Shown here: piece after piece, positions 1 to 10,930 of the stretch
Layout: every line of letters begins with the position of its first letter
How positions within the stretch are numbered: the stretch's first letter is position 1
NCBI GenBank assembly: GCA_037176705.1
Contig: CM073887.1
Coordinates: forward strand, 84,516,348 to 84,580,347
Source: Molossus alvarezi
Taxonomy: Eukaryota; Chordata; Mammalia; Chiroptera; Molossidae
DNA: 64,000 nt
Direction of reading: 5' to 3'
Program-made: the position numbers and the translations under genes
The notes under the pieces: generated by a model
The model's input: only the letters and a program-made list of their open reading frames with translations
What the model was told of the DNA's origin: nothing
The model's database searches: none

Positions 1-865
1 TGCCCAGGGAGGGATATGAAAGTCACTCCACACATACTCCCTCATGTGGCTGTTAAGAGGCAGAACTGAGAATAGCAGCCAGACTTTCCCAAGCTTGAGC
101 CAGTTTGCTCCTTTTGAAGTTTTTAAGTTCATGGAACCCCGGAAGCACTAGTAAGCAGGGTGGACACACCAGGCACTTGACTACCTGGTGAGGTTGCCAG
201 AGAAAAATCAAGAGGTAGGGAATGCGCCACTGGCGCGCCCTCTGGTGGCCATGAGGCAGCTCTGCAGGCCACAGGGAAGAGTTAGAACTTAATTCCAAGT
301 AGTGAGCCCAGGAGTTAATCATCATGACCTCCCTACCCCCTAGTTCTGCGCTTCCAGCTACTTCCTTCCCAAAACCTTCCTGACCTCCATATGACCCCTC
401 AACCACCTTCCTGGGCCCACTGGCACCCATTTCAGTCCCCAGCAGGGTCAGCCCTTCTTCCCCGTCCTCTTCAAGGCAGGGTCCAGCCTCCATTCTTCAC
501 ATCCCTGTGCTTCCCTCCAGGCTTGGCCACAGCAGCCTCCAGGTGGTGGCAGGGAAGAGGTGGGGAAGGCCAACTCCTGGCCTACAGGGTCAGGCAGGGC
601 AGAGCCGAAGGAAAGAGCAGAATGGGTCAGGCGGGGCCTCAGAGAATGGGGTGTGTGTATCCCGAGAGATGTTGACACTAAAGAGCTGCCACAACCAAAT
701 GTCCATTCTTACTGAGAAACCGGGGATCTGGACTTTTATGTTAAATATAACAAGTGTGAAAGTTTGGCTCAAAAGTATACATGACCCAAGCAAAAGAAAA
801 CGGTGCAGGTTGTGTCCAGGCCAGGGGCCCTGCTGCTGACAGAACCAGATGTGGGGGGTGAACCA
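1..865. other. Downstream flank of TSPAN17, no gene seen
   Basis: I see no exon with a conserved reading frame, no recognisable repeat with clear ends and no RNA gene here. Short open frames on both strands look like chance. Confidence 0.6.
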
Positions 866-883
866 GTGGTTTTCAAGGTTTTG

Positions 884-889
884 TTTATT
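884..889 (-). terminator. TSPAN17: Candidate TSPAN17 poly(A) signal
   Basis: Plus-strand tttatt is AATAAA on the minus strand, about 500 bp beyond the stop codon. It is the first canonical hexamer downstream, so 890-1390 is the inferred 3' UTR. Not proven without transcripts. Confidence 0.45.
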
Positions 890-1390
890 TGAGTAGTTTG
901 TAGCCATCATCATGTTTGATCCTGAGAGGCAAGCAAGGGAGAGAAAATTCTTAGACTCATTTTCGAGTCTGAGACACTGAGGCTGAAGTGGGATCCTGGA
1001 AGGGTCAAGGTCACAGCTAGTAGAGAGCTCTGAAGCTGCGGGAGGCCATATCTCAGGCAAAAGTAGGCCCGACGCCCGCCCCCAAACCACCATGCAGAGA
1101 GGTGTGTCCCAGCCTGCACCCGTCCGCGTCCCCTGGAGAGCTCACCACATAACAAAACAGCCAAGGCAGCGGCTCCCTGTGCACTCACTGACACACACAC
1201 TCTCCATGCACACAAGTCCAGAACAGGCAACCCAGGCAGAGTCATGCGGCTCTCTCTGTGGGCACATAGCACACGAGCCCCACATGGGGCTCAGGTCCAA
1301 GCAGAAATGCCTCCTGCAGCCATGCCCTTCACGGCACAGCGGCAGGTCCCTGGGAAGGCCAGATGGGTAGCCATGGCCAGCGTGGTAGCC

Positions 1391-1456
1391 TCACCAGTTG
1401 GCCTTCACTGCCCTGATGTCGCTTACGAGGTTCTGGGCCAGGCAGATGCCAAAGAT
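1391..1456 (-). CDS. TSPAN17: TSPAN17 coding exon 8 and stop (residues 250-270)
   Basis: The last coding exon gives IFGICLAQNLVSDIRAVKANW and then TGA (plus-strand tca at 1391-1393). It holds the end of TM4 and the short cytosolic tail. Acceptor ttttcag. Confidence 0.95.
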   Translation of the reverse strand: MFGICLAQNLVSDIRAVKANW

Positions 1457-4400
1457 CTGAAAAAGGGCGAAGGTGAGGGAGAGGCCATCGGCAGAGTGGA
1501 GGGACCTGGGGTAAAGGAGTGGTGGCAGCCTGTGAGCCTCCACAGTACCTGGAGGAGGGCGATGCCCACAAAGATCCCGGCCACGACGATCAGGTTGTCC
1601 TGCAGCCACTTCTCAAACTGGCCCACACAGCCTTTAGTGTGGATGGAGCCCTGCTGCTCCAGCTCCTGGGGACACACAGGTATGGGGTTCAGTCCACGCA
1701 CCACCATGAGCCTCATCTTACCCCTGCCCCAGGGCCTTACGCCTCAGCGCCTGCTTCCTGGAGCTCTGCTCCAGGCCTTGGTATGGCTGGCTCCTTCTCA
1801 TCACTGGGGTCTCAGCAGACACCCACTCCTCTGAGAGGCATTTTCTGACTGCCCCGCCCCAATCACCTCCCTTATTTTATTTTCTTCCAAGCTCTTAGCT
1901 GAAATTGTCACATTACTATTCACATTTATTTATCAATGAGCTTTCTGTGTCTCCCTCCACTGGAGTGGGAGCTTCTTAAGAGCCCAGGCTCTGTTTGTCT
2001 CAGGAGCGTGCATCCCATGTCAACAGCAAAACTGGGCACCCCGTGGGTGCTCAACAAAGAGCTGGACTGAGCAAACGCACCTGTGCCTGTGCCCACAGGT
2101 CCACTGCCCCTATATTTGGCAGTACCAAGGCCTGCGTGCCTGGATGGTTCTTGGGACTTAGCACCCCTTCCCCACAGACCCCTGTGGCCTTGCCAGAGGA
2201 GCTTATGAGGGGCCCTTTCCCATCCCAGTTCTCCCAACTGCCCCCCGGCCCTGTCCCTGCCCCTCTCACCAGTTTGAGCCGGACATCATAGCCACACTGG
2301 GTGTTGAGAACATCTTCCTGAGGAGAAACAGGCCCAATGAGCCATCGGTGATGGGGGCACCCCTGGGACCCATGGTACCCAGACTGCAATAGTCCTTGCT
2401 CCTCAGGGGAAGCAGATGGATCGTGGATTCAGCTGTACCCAGGGGCTCACTGAGGCCCATGCACCTTTGCCTGACACCAGGATGCCTAGCTGCACACGAC
2501 AGCTTGAGCTCTCTCCCATGTGAGAATCCTGCCTGATCATATTTTACAAGAATGGGAAGAAACCTGGCCCTCAGTGTCCCAGGTAACTGTGAATACAAAG
2601 ATGTCACTGTGAGAAGTTTCTGCTCTTAAGTTATAAAGGGATCAGAACCCCCACTCCTAACACCCCAGTATAGTGGCCCAAGGGTATGGTGATGGCTTCA
2701 GCCTGGGTGGGGCCTTGTCACATACACCAGTGACTGAGGGAATGACCCAGTCAGTCCCTGGCCCCCAGACAAGCTTCAGGCCAGCCAGGAGCAGACACAG
2801 CCTGGGCTGCATTTAACTGGAAACACAAGGTGCCTGAACCCCGGTGGGCCAGGCCCTGTGCCCAGGGCCCTGCAAGTGCCATGTCAATACAACCGAAGAC
2901 ACAAGTTTTGCTTAAGAGGCACAGCCTCAACTCCAGCAGGCCTCAGTGCTGCTCACCAATACAAACTCCCCAGCCTGGTGGGGTAGCCCATATAAAATGA
3001 CCTCCTCCCGACATCCATAGCCCCCAGGGTGAGAACAAGCTAGACCTGTGATGGGTTGTTCCCAGACTGGGCCTGCACTCAGCAATGCCCTCCAAAACTG
3101 CCCCTCACCAGGCACCACTCACCGCAGGGTCCCTAACGCAGCAGGAGAAGGGCACCCCGCAGCGCTCCCGGCTCGGGTTCAAGTCAGTGCAGTTGAAATA
3201 GATATTGAGGTTCCAGTCGTTGGGCCCTCGGGCTCCACAGCAAGACCACTAAAGGAGGAGGGAAAGGGGGAGAGCCCCAGGTAAGGCAGACCCACCCTGT
3301 TTAGGGACAGGCCCAGGCTAGAGAGCAGAGGTGGGGAATGTCCGGCCCACGGGCTGCATAGGCCTGCGACATCCATACTAGCTAACATCACACACCTCAC
3401 CAAACTAGCCTGACCAAATACAGAAGGCTAATTTTTAAGTTGATAATTTTGTATGGCCCATGAATAATGTTTTAAATATCCAAATGGCCTTTGGCAGAAA
3501 AAAGGTTCCCCGCCCCTGCAGAGAGACAGGGCCAGACTGGGAAGGGTGCGTGCAGAGGCAGCCAGGCGGGCAGGCACCTCCCCACTGCCCTCCCAGCAGA
3601 CAAACTGGGCCAAGCCCAGGGTCATCAGAACAGCTCTAGGCTCCTGCCCAGGTTGGTGTGAGCTGAGGGTAGTAGGAAGATGCTCCTGAACTTGTCCCCC
3701 TAACCCAAGAGAGGCTGTAAAAGGAAGGAGTGGTTCAGTTAGTTGAGTTAGTTGAGCGTTGTCCTGTGCACCAAAAGGTTGCCAGTTCAATTCCTGGTCA
3801 GGGCACGTGTTCAGATTACAGTTCTATCCCAGGTCGGGGCACATAAGGAAGGCAACCAATCGATGTTTCTCTCTCTCCCCCTCCCTCTCTCCCTCCCTCC
3901 CTCCTTCCCTCCCTCTCTCTCTCTAAGCATGTCCTCAGGTGAGCATTTTTTAAAAAGGGATTGGGGCAAGGATGTTGGCCCAAGAACTGGGACCTTCTGC
4001 AGGACTCTGAGGGGTGGGTATTGGGCCAAGCCCGGTGGGGAAAGGCTCCACTAAACATGTCTACACCAGGTCTCCCCACACTCACCCAGAGGTTTTACGA
4101 AGACCTCTCTTCCTTTCCACAAGGGCATGAGGGCAATCCTGCCATACTCAGAACCCTCCCACTGCACTTCATGAACGTTGTCATCAGCACCCATGTCCCC
4201 ATCTCCCCTTCCCCATTTCAGCCTTACCACAATTTGTAACTTCACACATGCATACACACATACACACATCTGTTTGTTTGCTTATTTATCATCTGTCTCT
4301 CCACCCAGACTGTCATCCCCATGAGGATAGGTCCCCACTTTTTTCACTATAGAATCCCCAGCACCCAGCCCAGGGCCTGGCACATGATAAGCCCATAACA

Positions 4401-7400
4401 ATTCCATGTTGAATGAACAAACAAACCATGTCCTGATCACATGGCTATATGCCTGCCTAGCCCTGGGTTGAGAGCTCCTCAAAGCAGACACCAGCTCTAG
4501 TTCATCTCTGGATCCCAGAGTAGATAATGTGGACAGTGCTAAATGAATATGGCTGTAGAAGTGGGTATGACTGGGTGTCACTGTGTGTGTGGAAGAGAAC
4601 CTGCAGGTGTGAGGTGTCTAGGATTTCATGAACTGTTCACTGACTGCTTCTTCACAGGAGTAAGTATGCAAGCTTGAGGACAGAGCTTCTATATAGTCTC
4701 AAACTCTAATATGTTCAGAGCCCAAACAAATAATATAAATGAGAGAGAAGACTGACAGGTATAATAAAATACAGAGTGTCGGGGACAGTGGCAAATAGAG
4801 AGCCCCTGTACTAGCAAAGGGGGTAGCAATGATGCCCCAGCCGATACTGTGGGCCCATGGTTTCTAGAAGAGGGAATCTACTTTTTGTGTGTGTGTGTAT
4901 TTATCTTCAGATAGAGCGGGAGGGAGAGATGGGGGAAGCAAGAGAGAAACATCAACATGAGAAAGACACATTGAGTGGTTGGGTTGCCACCCACACGAAC
5001 CCAACGGGGGCAGGGACAAACTGCAACCATGGTACGCCCTTAGAGGGAACGAACCCGGGACTCTCCGGTCCTCAGGCCAACACCCTAACTGCTGAGCCAA
5101 ACCGGCCAGGGCGGAATCTACATTTTTATTCCTTGTTAAGTGTGGTATAAGCCCTGACCTAGGAGCTGCCAGTTCGGAGCCTCTGGGCTCTGTTCCCCAA
5201 ACCAGTTTCCCTGCAGGACTAGGCATATGGAGACCCACGGGGATCACCAAGGGCCGGCTTCCTTTCAGAAAGGAGAACTCCTGGCTCTCTTCCTGGGGCC
5301 GGCCTGGCCTGGATGGGTGAGGGAATGGTTTCAGCACACAGAGCACTTGCTCCCTCGCTCCTCTGCCCAGCAGGTGCCCCCTGCAGGTGGCAGACCAGCG
5401 CTGGACGGTGAACTCACATATTCCTGAGCAAAGTCAATGAGGTTCTGGAGGTCAATGTCATCCCGATAGGCCTTGACGTTGTTGTTGATGAAGAGGTTGA
5501 GCTGGTCTCGTATCCAGTCCTTGAAGACGAAGACCAGGATCCCTGTCGCGAGCTCCAGGAAGAAGATGAGGCCGAGGAACACTGAGAACTGGGGGTGGGG
5601 ACATACAGACGGTGGGGGTTGGGGACGCAGGGCCTGGTGGGTGCCACCAGACAGAGCTCTGCCCCCATGGGGATCCAAGACAGCTCGCAGTCCCCACCTT
5701 CTATCATGTTTATGTTGTTTTATGATGGTGAAGACAGTGCTGCCCTTACCTACCCATACATTCGGCTTCCTCTGGTAATTACAGGGTTTTTTTGTTTTGT
5801 TTTGTTTTTGAGAAACCACCCTTCACATACACCTTCAGTTTCTGTGGCTCAGCTGGAGCCATTACCTCCTTCCCCATTCCCAGACAGAGGACTGGGCATG
5901 CGCCAGGAGCTCACCAATCAGAGCGTTACCTCCCAGGGGCCACAGGGATTGGTCCAGACACAGCAAATCAGAATCAAGGAGATGAAATTAAAGGACTTGA
6001 CACAATGGTTGAGAAAAAGAGACTCAACCTCCAGTAGGAGTTTCTAGGAGAACAGCATGAAGCCAGCACCGACCATTCCTAGGCATCCTTGGACCCCATG
6101 GGGAATGGAGCTAACCAAGAGGGACAGAACGGAGAAACAGAGACCAGGCCAAGTGACACTGTAGTGGTTCCTGGACCCCAATGTGCTGGCAGCCAGCACA
6201 CCCCTGGGCTTTTCTTAGTAAGCCAATAAATATCCTTTTATGTTTAGGCCACTGGTTTTCTGTCATTTACAAGAGAAAGGATCCTATAAATACAGATAAT
6301 ATGTTCTGGCCAGTATCAATCAGTGGTTGAGCATTGACCCATGCACCAAGAGGTGTCCAGTTCGATTCCTGTTAGGGCACATGCTCAGGGTGTGGTCCAA
6401 TCCCCAGTGGGGACATGCAGGAGGCAGCCAATCAATGTTCTCTCTCGTCGATGTTTCTATCTCTCTCTCCCTCTCCCTTACTCTCTCTCTAAATTCAATA
6501 AAGAAAAATATTTAAAAATGAATACAGATAATATGAATCTAATATATATTGTTATAACACAATAAAGCTACTCATTATAAAGCAAAAAATACATGCAAGA
6601 AGTGGGTGGGAGGAGGTTGGGGTCCCCAGTGGATCTAGGTTGGGGGACACTCACAAACTTGAGCAGGAAGGTGTTCTCCCGGAGGGCCCCGATGCAGCCA
6701 GCAAAACCCAGCACTGACATGATGCCTCCAACCACTACAAACAGCCACACGGGATCAAGGCCTCCCAGATCTGTCAGCGCTGAGATGTTGGAGAGAACGC
6801 CCTGTGCCAGGGGAGCAGAGGCAAGTGGGGGTGCTGATCTTCCCATCATTTTGACCTGCAGCAGCCCCATGCCCTACCCCACCTCCTTACCTTCTCACCC
6901 CAGGCCCAGAGGCCGATGGCCAGGAACAAGGCTCCTAACACCTGCAAGAGCAGAAGCAAAGAGCTGAGAGCTGAGACACCAGCATCCTGCTCTACCCCCA
7001 ACAGAGCCTCTTTCCCCCAGCATTCAGTATCTTCAGAGGGAGAGAAAGGAAGAGGGCAAGGGCTGTAAATGGGATCCAGGTTCCTTTATACCTTCCCAAG
7101 AACACTTCTCAGTGCTTCTTGCCCACAGCACACAGCCTAGAAGATTAAACACCCCTTAGCCTTGGAATGGACATCAGGGCCTTTTCCTGGAACTCAGAAC
7201 TGGAACAGAGGGCAATCACGACACTCCCATCAAGCAGCAGCAGTGTCCTGAGCCTCTGCTCCTGCCCCAGCCCAGGCTGGGATTCAGGGCTCTTAGCATC
7301 TGTCCCCTCCCAAGTCCAGCCCTCTGGCTGCTCTGCAACTCTGTGACCACCAGCCCACCCCCATTCCACAATTTCAACCTCTGTCTGCCAAAGGCTGTTT

Positions 7401-9296
7401 TCTGCCAAATTCCATTCTCAGAGCTCAAAACCAAAGCCCCCTGCATAACAAGGAATCCTGATATAGAGCAGGACCCAACTATGGGGTCCCAGCCTGGGCC
7501 AGTGGCTGTATCCTAGAAAACATGTGGCCACAGCTCTGCCTGGGCCTTCTAAACGCCACCAGCCATCCTGACTCAATTCCATACTGGGAAGAGACCTGGA
7601 TATCAAGGCTGCTGCCTGACCCTGAGCAGATCCCTGACCATCCATCACCTCCAGCCCAAATCCAGGGCCATGAACCCACCTCTTCAGACCACCCTCCACC
7701 CCCTGCTTTCTCTTCAGGCTCCCCCTCAGCACCGACCCTGGTCAACTGCATGCCACCTGTAATGCCTTCCCCTCTGACCCCAGGCTCCTCCAATTGCTGC
7801 ACGCTTTCTTTAGAAATGTCTTTCCTTCCCTCCTCCACACTAGATCTTGGGATGTGAAACCAAACATCACTTCTCCTGCCTCATCCCACTTGACCTACCC
7901 ACAGTATTTAGACAGGCTACTACCACTGCTCTCTCCTTCTTGAACCCCTCAGTGATTAACTCACTGCCATTCTTTGACCTGCCCCTTCTCAGCCTCCTTC
8001 CCAGCACCTCTGCTTCACCCACCCTAGGCAAGTGGCCACACCCACTCCCCACCAGTTCTAGCCTCAGCCTTCTGCCCTTCTACCTCCTCCCACTCATTTT
8101 CCATCCCTTCATGAAACTGACATCTCCAGTATTGCCATCCAAGCCTCTCCTAGCTCCAGACACTTACTGCAAACACTCCCATGTCCCAGGTTCTGTTCTT
8201 ACACTTCAGTGGGGGAATCCACAGTGAGTAAACAAGGTAATTTCAGTTACCAACAGATCCTTCAAAGAAAATCAAACAGGACGACACAATGGGGAGTGAT
8301 TAGGGGTGATGGGGAGTAAACTTTATTTAGGGAAAGTGGTGACATTTTAGCTGAGGTTAAATTGATAAAAAGGTACAGAGAGCAGAAGAGAATTCCAGGG
8401 AGAAGGACTGGCAAAGGTTAGGTCAGTTTTGGTTGTGCAAGGATACAATGTGAAGGAAATGGGGCCAGACCCCAAACGGTGCTGAAGGCCATGGGAAGGA
8501 GTCTGGACTATATTCTAGTGAGAAACCACTGCAAGATTATGAGCCAGATAACACCAGGATTTGCTTTCCATTAAAACAAAAACAAAAAAAAATCTCTGGA
8601 CCTGTTTCATAGTTACCTCCCTTAGGCCACCTTGATCCAAACCTGAAACTTTCCCTCTATCCCGTCCCCAAAGTGGCCTGGTCCTGTCAATCCAGCCTTA
8701 CAACTTCCCCTGGAGCTTTCCTCCCCACCCCCAACTTTACTCCAGCCCTCCTCCCTGGTCTCCCCACCTCCAACTCCTGTCCCTCACCCACCCTCTCCAA
8801 GGAAAGCTCTAATACAAAAGCCAGAACAAACCCACAACCAGCATTGAAGCCCTCACTGTTCCACATTGCCTTCGACATAAACTCAAACTCTGCCCCTGCC
8901 CCTGCCCCTGCCCCAGCCCCAGGACCATGGAACAAGCCTGGGTCTCTCATGCCTGTCCCCTTTTGGCATTTGAGAGCTCTACTCAATGCCCTACCTCACC
9001 TCCAACCATTGCCCACTAGACTGTCACCTTGGCTCTGCACTTATTGGCTATGTGTCTCTAGGTTAAGTGACTTTACCCCCCTGTGCCTGTTACCTTATAT
9101 ATAAAATGTAGATGATAATAATGTAGCTTCAAGAATACAGTAAATGCCTGGCCAGTGTGGCTCAGTGGTTGAGTGTCAACCCATGCACCAAGAGTCACTG
9201 GTTTGATTCCCGGTCAGGGCACATGCCCAGGTTGTGGGCCAAATCCCCAGTGGGGGGCATGCAGGAGGTGGCCAATTGATGTTCTCTCTCATCGAC

Positions 9297-9345
<49 letters not shown>

Positions 9346-10591
9346 CTCTCCCTTCCTCTCTCTTTAAAATCAATAAAGAAAAAAAAAAGAGTAAATGGGA
9401 TTACAACGGACCCTTTGGGAACCGGGTCCTTGGCCTTTGCTCTTTACTAAAAAGAATACAGTAAACTATAATCATTTGATATAGCAGAGGCCTAGAGAGA
9501 AGTGACTTGCCCACAGTCTCACAGCTAGGCCTGTACATGTAGGCTTCCAGGAAAGTCTGCACACATCCTACACCCTCCAAGAACAGAGCACTGCTGGAGC
9601 CAAAGGACATTCATGTGTGAGGGTGATGGCATGGGCAGCATGTGGGTAGAGGGCTGTGCCACGGAGTCATGCTGAACTGAATGGGCCTGGCATTTTTACC
9701 AGGGCAGAAGAAGCAGAGATTGCAGAGGCAGCAAGCAGCTTGGAGAGATGAGATGGGGGAGGGAGATAGGAAAGATGACTTGGCAGGGCCCAGAGGCACA
9801 GATGCCACTCTGGGAGGGGCACCAGCAGCTCTCTTCTCAGGACAGGAGCAGCCCCACTCTGGAGCCTTGGTTAGGTCAGCTGTGGAATGTGGAATTCTGT
9901 TCCCCAGGGCCAGCTCCCAGCCTCTCAGTAGGGGTGATCCTCCCCCAGGACTCTATTGTCCTTCTGCCCAAAAGCCTCCCAGTAAGGGGCTGGGGTGGAG
10001 AGGCTTTGACCCAAGCCCCTTTTGCCAGAGCTAAAAGCAGTGTACCAGGCCCAGGTGCTGGAGGGGCGAGGGGCGAGGGGCGAGGGGCGAGGGGCGAGGG
10101 GCGAGGGGCGAGGGGCGGGAAAAGAGACCTAGCCCTTCCTTCTCAGCAGACTCTCTTCCCTAAACCAAGGCTGGGGCTCGCGTGCACCCCTCACCCCAGG
10201 GTATTAAAGGGAGGGAGGAAGGAAAGGAGTTAGGAAGGACAGGCCACTCAGCGCACACGTACCCCTGGGGCCTTCAGGAAAACACTCCCCTCTTCTCCGC
10301 CATGCCTTGGGAAGGCACAGGGAGGCTCCCATTCCCCACACCAGGCCAGTGGTGACTGGAACCCTCCCCCTGCAATCTGAACTTCCCAGCAGTTCCCTCC
10401 GGTGGTCTTGGGGCGTTGAACAGGTAGGAATGGGAGGAAGGAGTGGGGAGACCTCCTTCTCCCGTCACCCCTAGCACAGGGCCTGAAACCCACCCCACGC
10501 TCACCCAGAAGACAATGTTGAAGCCGAACAGGAAGTATTTCCCGCAGCAGCCGACTTCGGGTTCCTGGAAGTGCTGGTGCTTGCCGGGCAT
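1391..10591 (-). CDS. TSPAN17: Tetraspanin-17, complete, 8 coding exons, 270 aa
   Basis: Four-pass membrane protein of the TspanC8 group. Family knowledge: these tetraspanins bind the metalloprotease ADAM10, help it leave the ER and steer its substrate choice. Seen here: joining the eight minus-strand exons gives 270 codons plus stop, the length I recall for human TSPAN17. All introns are phase 0 GT-AG. The large outer loop carries the CCG motif (C155-C156-G157) and eight cysteines in all (155, 156, 172, 182, 188, 189, 202, 223), which defines TspanC8. N-glycosylation sequons lie at N51 and N171. Hydrophobic segments fit TM1 (about 20-40), TM2 and TM3 (about 60-115) and TM4 (about 232-256). 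The start (10589-10591) has A at -3 and sits in a CpG-rich promoter. Several introns contain SINEs. No frameshift or stop seen. Confidence 0.96.
1549..1665 (-). CDS. TSPAN17: TSPAN17 coding exon 7 (residues 211-249)
   Basis: A 117-bp exon with the last loop cysteine (KGCVGQ, C223) followed by the first half of TM4 (NLIVVAGIFVGIALLQ). Acceptor ccccag, donor gtactg. Confidence 0.95.
1860..2075 (+). repeat. L2/MIR-like ancient repeat remnant in TSPAN17 intron 6
   Basis: The text has the layout of an ancient L2 3' region: cttattttattttc, then 'ctccactggagtgggagc', then a 'tgggtgctcaacaaa' type end. The assignment is by pattern only, with fuzzy ends. Confidence 0.45.
2270..2317 (-). CDS. TSPAN17: TSPAN17 coding exon 6 (residues 195-210)
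   Basis: A short 48-bp exon encoding EDVLNTQCGYDVRLKL with loop cysteine C202. Acceptor cctcag, donor gtgaga, phase 0. Confidence 0.94.
3123..3248 (-). CDS. TSPAN17: TSPAN17 coding exon 5 (residues 153-194)
   Basis: A 126-bp exon with the diagnostic WSCCGARG motif and six of the eight loop cysteines, plus sequon N171-C-T. Acceptor ttag and donor gtgagt are intact. Confidence 0.95.
3326..3518. mobile_element. Short hAT-like non-autonomous DNA transposon
   Basis: A 193-bp unit in TSPAN17 intron 4 begins cagaggtggggaa and ends ttccccgcccctg, which are near-perfect terminal inverted repeats of the hAT (Charlie/nhAT) kind. The flanks ctagagag and cagagaga resemble an 8-bp target duplication only with one indel, so it is old or the ends are slightly off. 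It has no coding capacity. Confidence 0.55.
3730..3953 (+). mobile_element. Ves-type SINE, sense, in TSPAN17 intron 4
   Basis: A tRNA-like head with a B-box-like ggttgccagttcaattcc segment, a middle with gtcggggcacataagg, a CT-rich tract (3866-3923) and the usual 'gtcctcaggtgag' tail. The TSD is not clear, and divergence from younger copies suggests an older insertion. Confidence 0.8.
4290..4440 (+). repeat. L2 3'-end remnant
   Basis: The order 'actgtcatccccatgagg', 'ccagcacccagcccagggcc', 'tggcacatgataagc' and 'gttgaatgaacaaac' matches the typical L2 3' end. Other such remnants occur throughout the introns and spacers. Confidence 0.6.
4882..5112 (-). mobile_element. Ves-type SINE, antisense to plus strand, TSPAN17 intron 4
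   Basis: The reverse complement begins with the ccctggccggtttggctcag head and ends in a CT tract and acaca-rich tail. It is flanked by the direct repeat ggaatctac at 4873-4881 and 5113-5121, which sets the borders. Confidence 0.9.
5418..5588 (-). CDS. TSPAN17: TSPAN17 coding exon 4 (residues 96-152)
   Basis: A 171-bp exon that begins FSVFLGLIFFLELATGIL (TM3) and runs into the first helix of the large outer loop. Acceptor cccccag, donor gtgagt, phase 0. Confidence 0.95.
6304..6520 (+). mobile_element. Ves-type SINE with 15-bp perfect TSD, TSPAN17 intron 3
   Basis: The head is ctggccagtatcaatcagtgg, with a CT-rich region and an A-rich tail. The target duplication aatacagataatatg is identical at 6289-6303 and 6521-6535, so the insertion looks fairly young. 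Confidence 0.92.
6655..6801 (-). CDS. TSPAN17: TSPAN17 coding exon 3 (residues 47-95)
   Basis: A 147-bp exon covering the small outer loop with sequon N51-I-S and TM2 (the GGIMSVLGFAGCIGALREN stretch, a typical tetraspanin signature). It ends CTG CTC AAG TTT before donor gtgagt. Confidence 0.95.
6891..6941 (-). CDS. TSPAN17: TSPAN17 coding exon 2 (residues 30-46)
   Basis: A 51-bp exon giving VLGALFLAIGLWAWGEK, the rest of TM1. Acceptor cttgcag and donor gtaagg flank it, phase 0 on both sides. Confidence 0.95.
9145..9451 (+). mobile_element. Ves-type SINE, probably with a 3' transduced tail
   Basis: The SINE body runs from tgcctggccagtgtggctca to its A-rich end near 9389 and contains a pure CT run at about 9299-9342. 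A 14-bp direct repeat, aagaatacagtaaa, lies at 9131-9144 and 9452-9465. The retrotransposed unit thus seems to include about 62 bp beyond the SINE. A shorter 8-bp match, agtaaatg (9139-9146, 9390-9397), would instead bound the SINE alone. Confidence 0.75.
10061..10117 (+). repeat. GAGGGGC minisatellite, about 8 copies
   Basis: Eight near-perfect 7-bp units lie in tandem within TSPAN17 intron 1, about 0.4 kb inside the gene from exon 1. Every unit brings a run of four G, so the plus strand could form G-quadruplexes. Confidence 0.95.
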
Positions 10592-10930
10592 GGTGAGCGG
10601 CCGCCCGCTGGCCGGGTGACCGGAGCCCGAGCCGGCCGGGCCCAGCCCTCCGCGGGCAGCCCTGGGCTAGAGCCACCCGGGGCCTAGCCCGGCGGCTGCG
10701 GCTTCATGGCCAAGGCCACCCGGAGAGCCCGTCGGGCCCCGCCCGCCCCACAGGGACCGCCCCCAGCGCCAGGACCGCCCTGCTCGGTCGCTGGGTACCC
10801 TCAGAGCCCCACGCCGGGCTCCACCCGCGAGCTGCACAGTCCCTCCGATCCCCCGCCTCTGGGCCTGGCCCCGCCCTAGACACCTCCCTCGCACCCCTCT
10901 CTACCGGCCCCGACTTGGCTGGAAGCGCAG
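10480..10930 (-). promoter_or_regulatory. TSPAN17: CpG-rich promoter region of TSPAN17
   Basis: GC-rich sequence with many CpGs surrounds the start codon at 10591 and extends upstream of the gene. No TATA box is evident. The transcription start cannot be set from sequence alone. Confidence 0.7.
10505..10591 (-). CDS. TSPAN17: TSPAN17 coding exon 1 (residues 1-29)
   Basis: Begins with ATG (plus-strand cat at 10589-10591) and reads MPGKHQHFQEPEVGCC onward. It ends at ttctgg followed by donor gtgagc. It covers the cytosolic N-terminus with its cysteine pair (possible palmitoylation, by family knowledge) and the start of TM1. Confidence 0.95.

Larger units (their letters stand above)
6942..10504 (-). 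other. TSPAN17: TSPAN17 intron 1
   Basis: A 3.56-kb intron between coding exons 1 and 2. It holds L2-like remnants (about 8160-8560), a short CCCCTG hexamer run (8890-8920), the SINE at 9145, and a GAGGGGC minisatellite (10061-10117). I see no further exon. Confidence 0.85.

Noticed and set aside
10061..10117. CRISPR-like direct repeats
   Set aside because: 7-bp units without spacers in a mammalian intron. It is a minisatellite.
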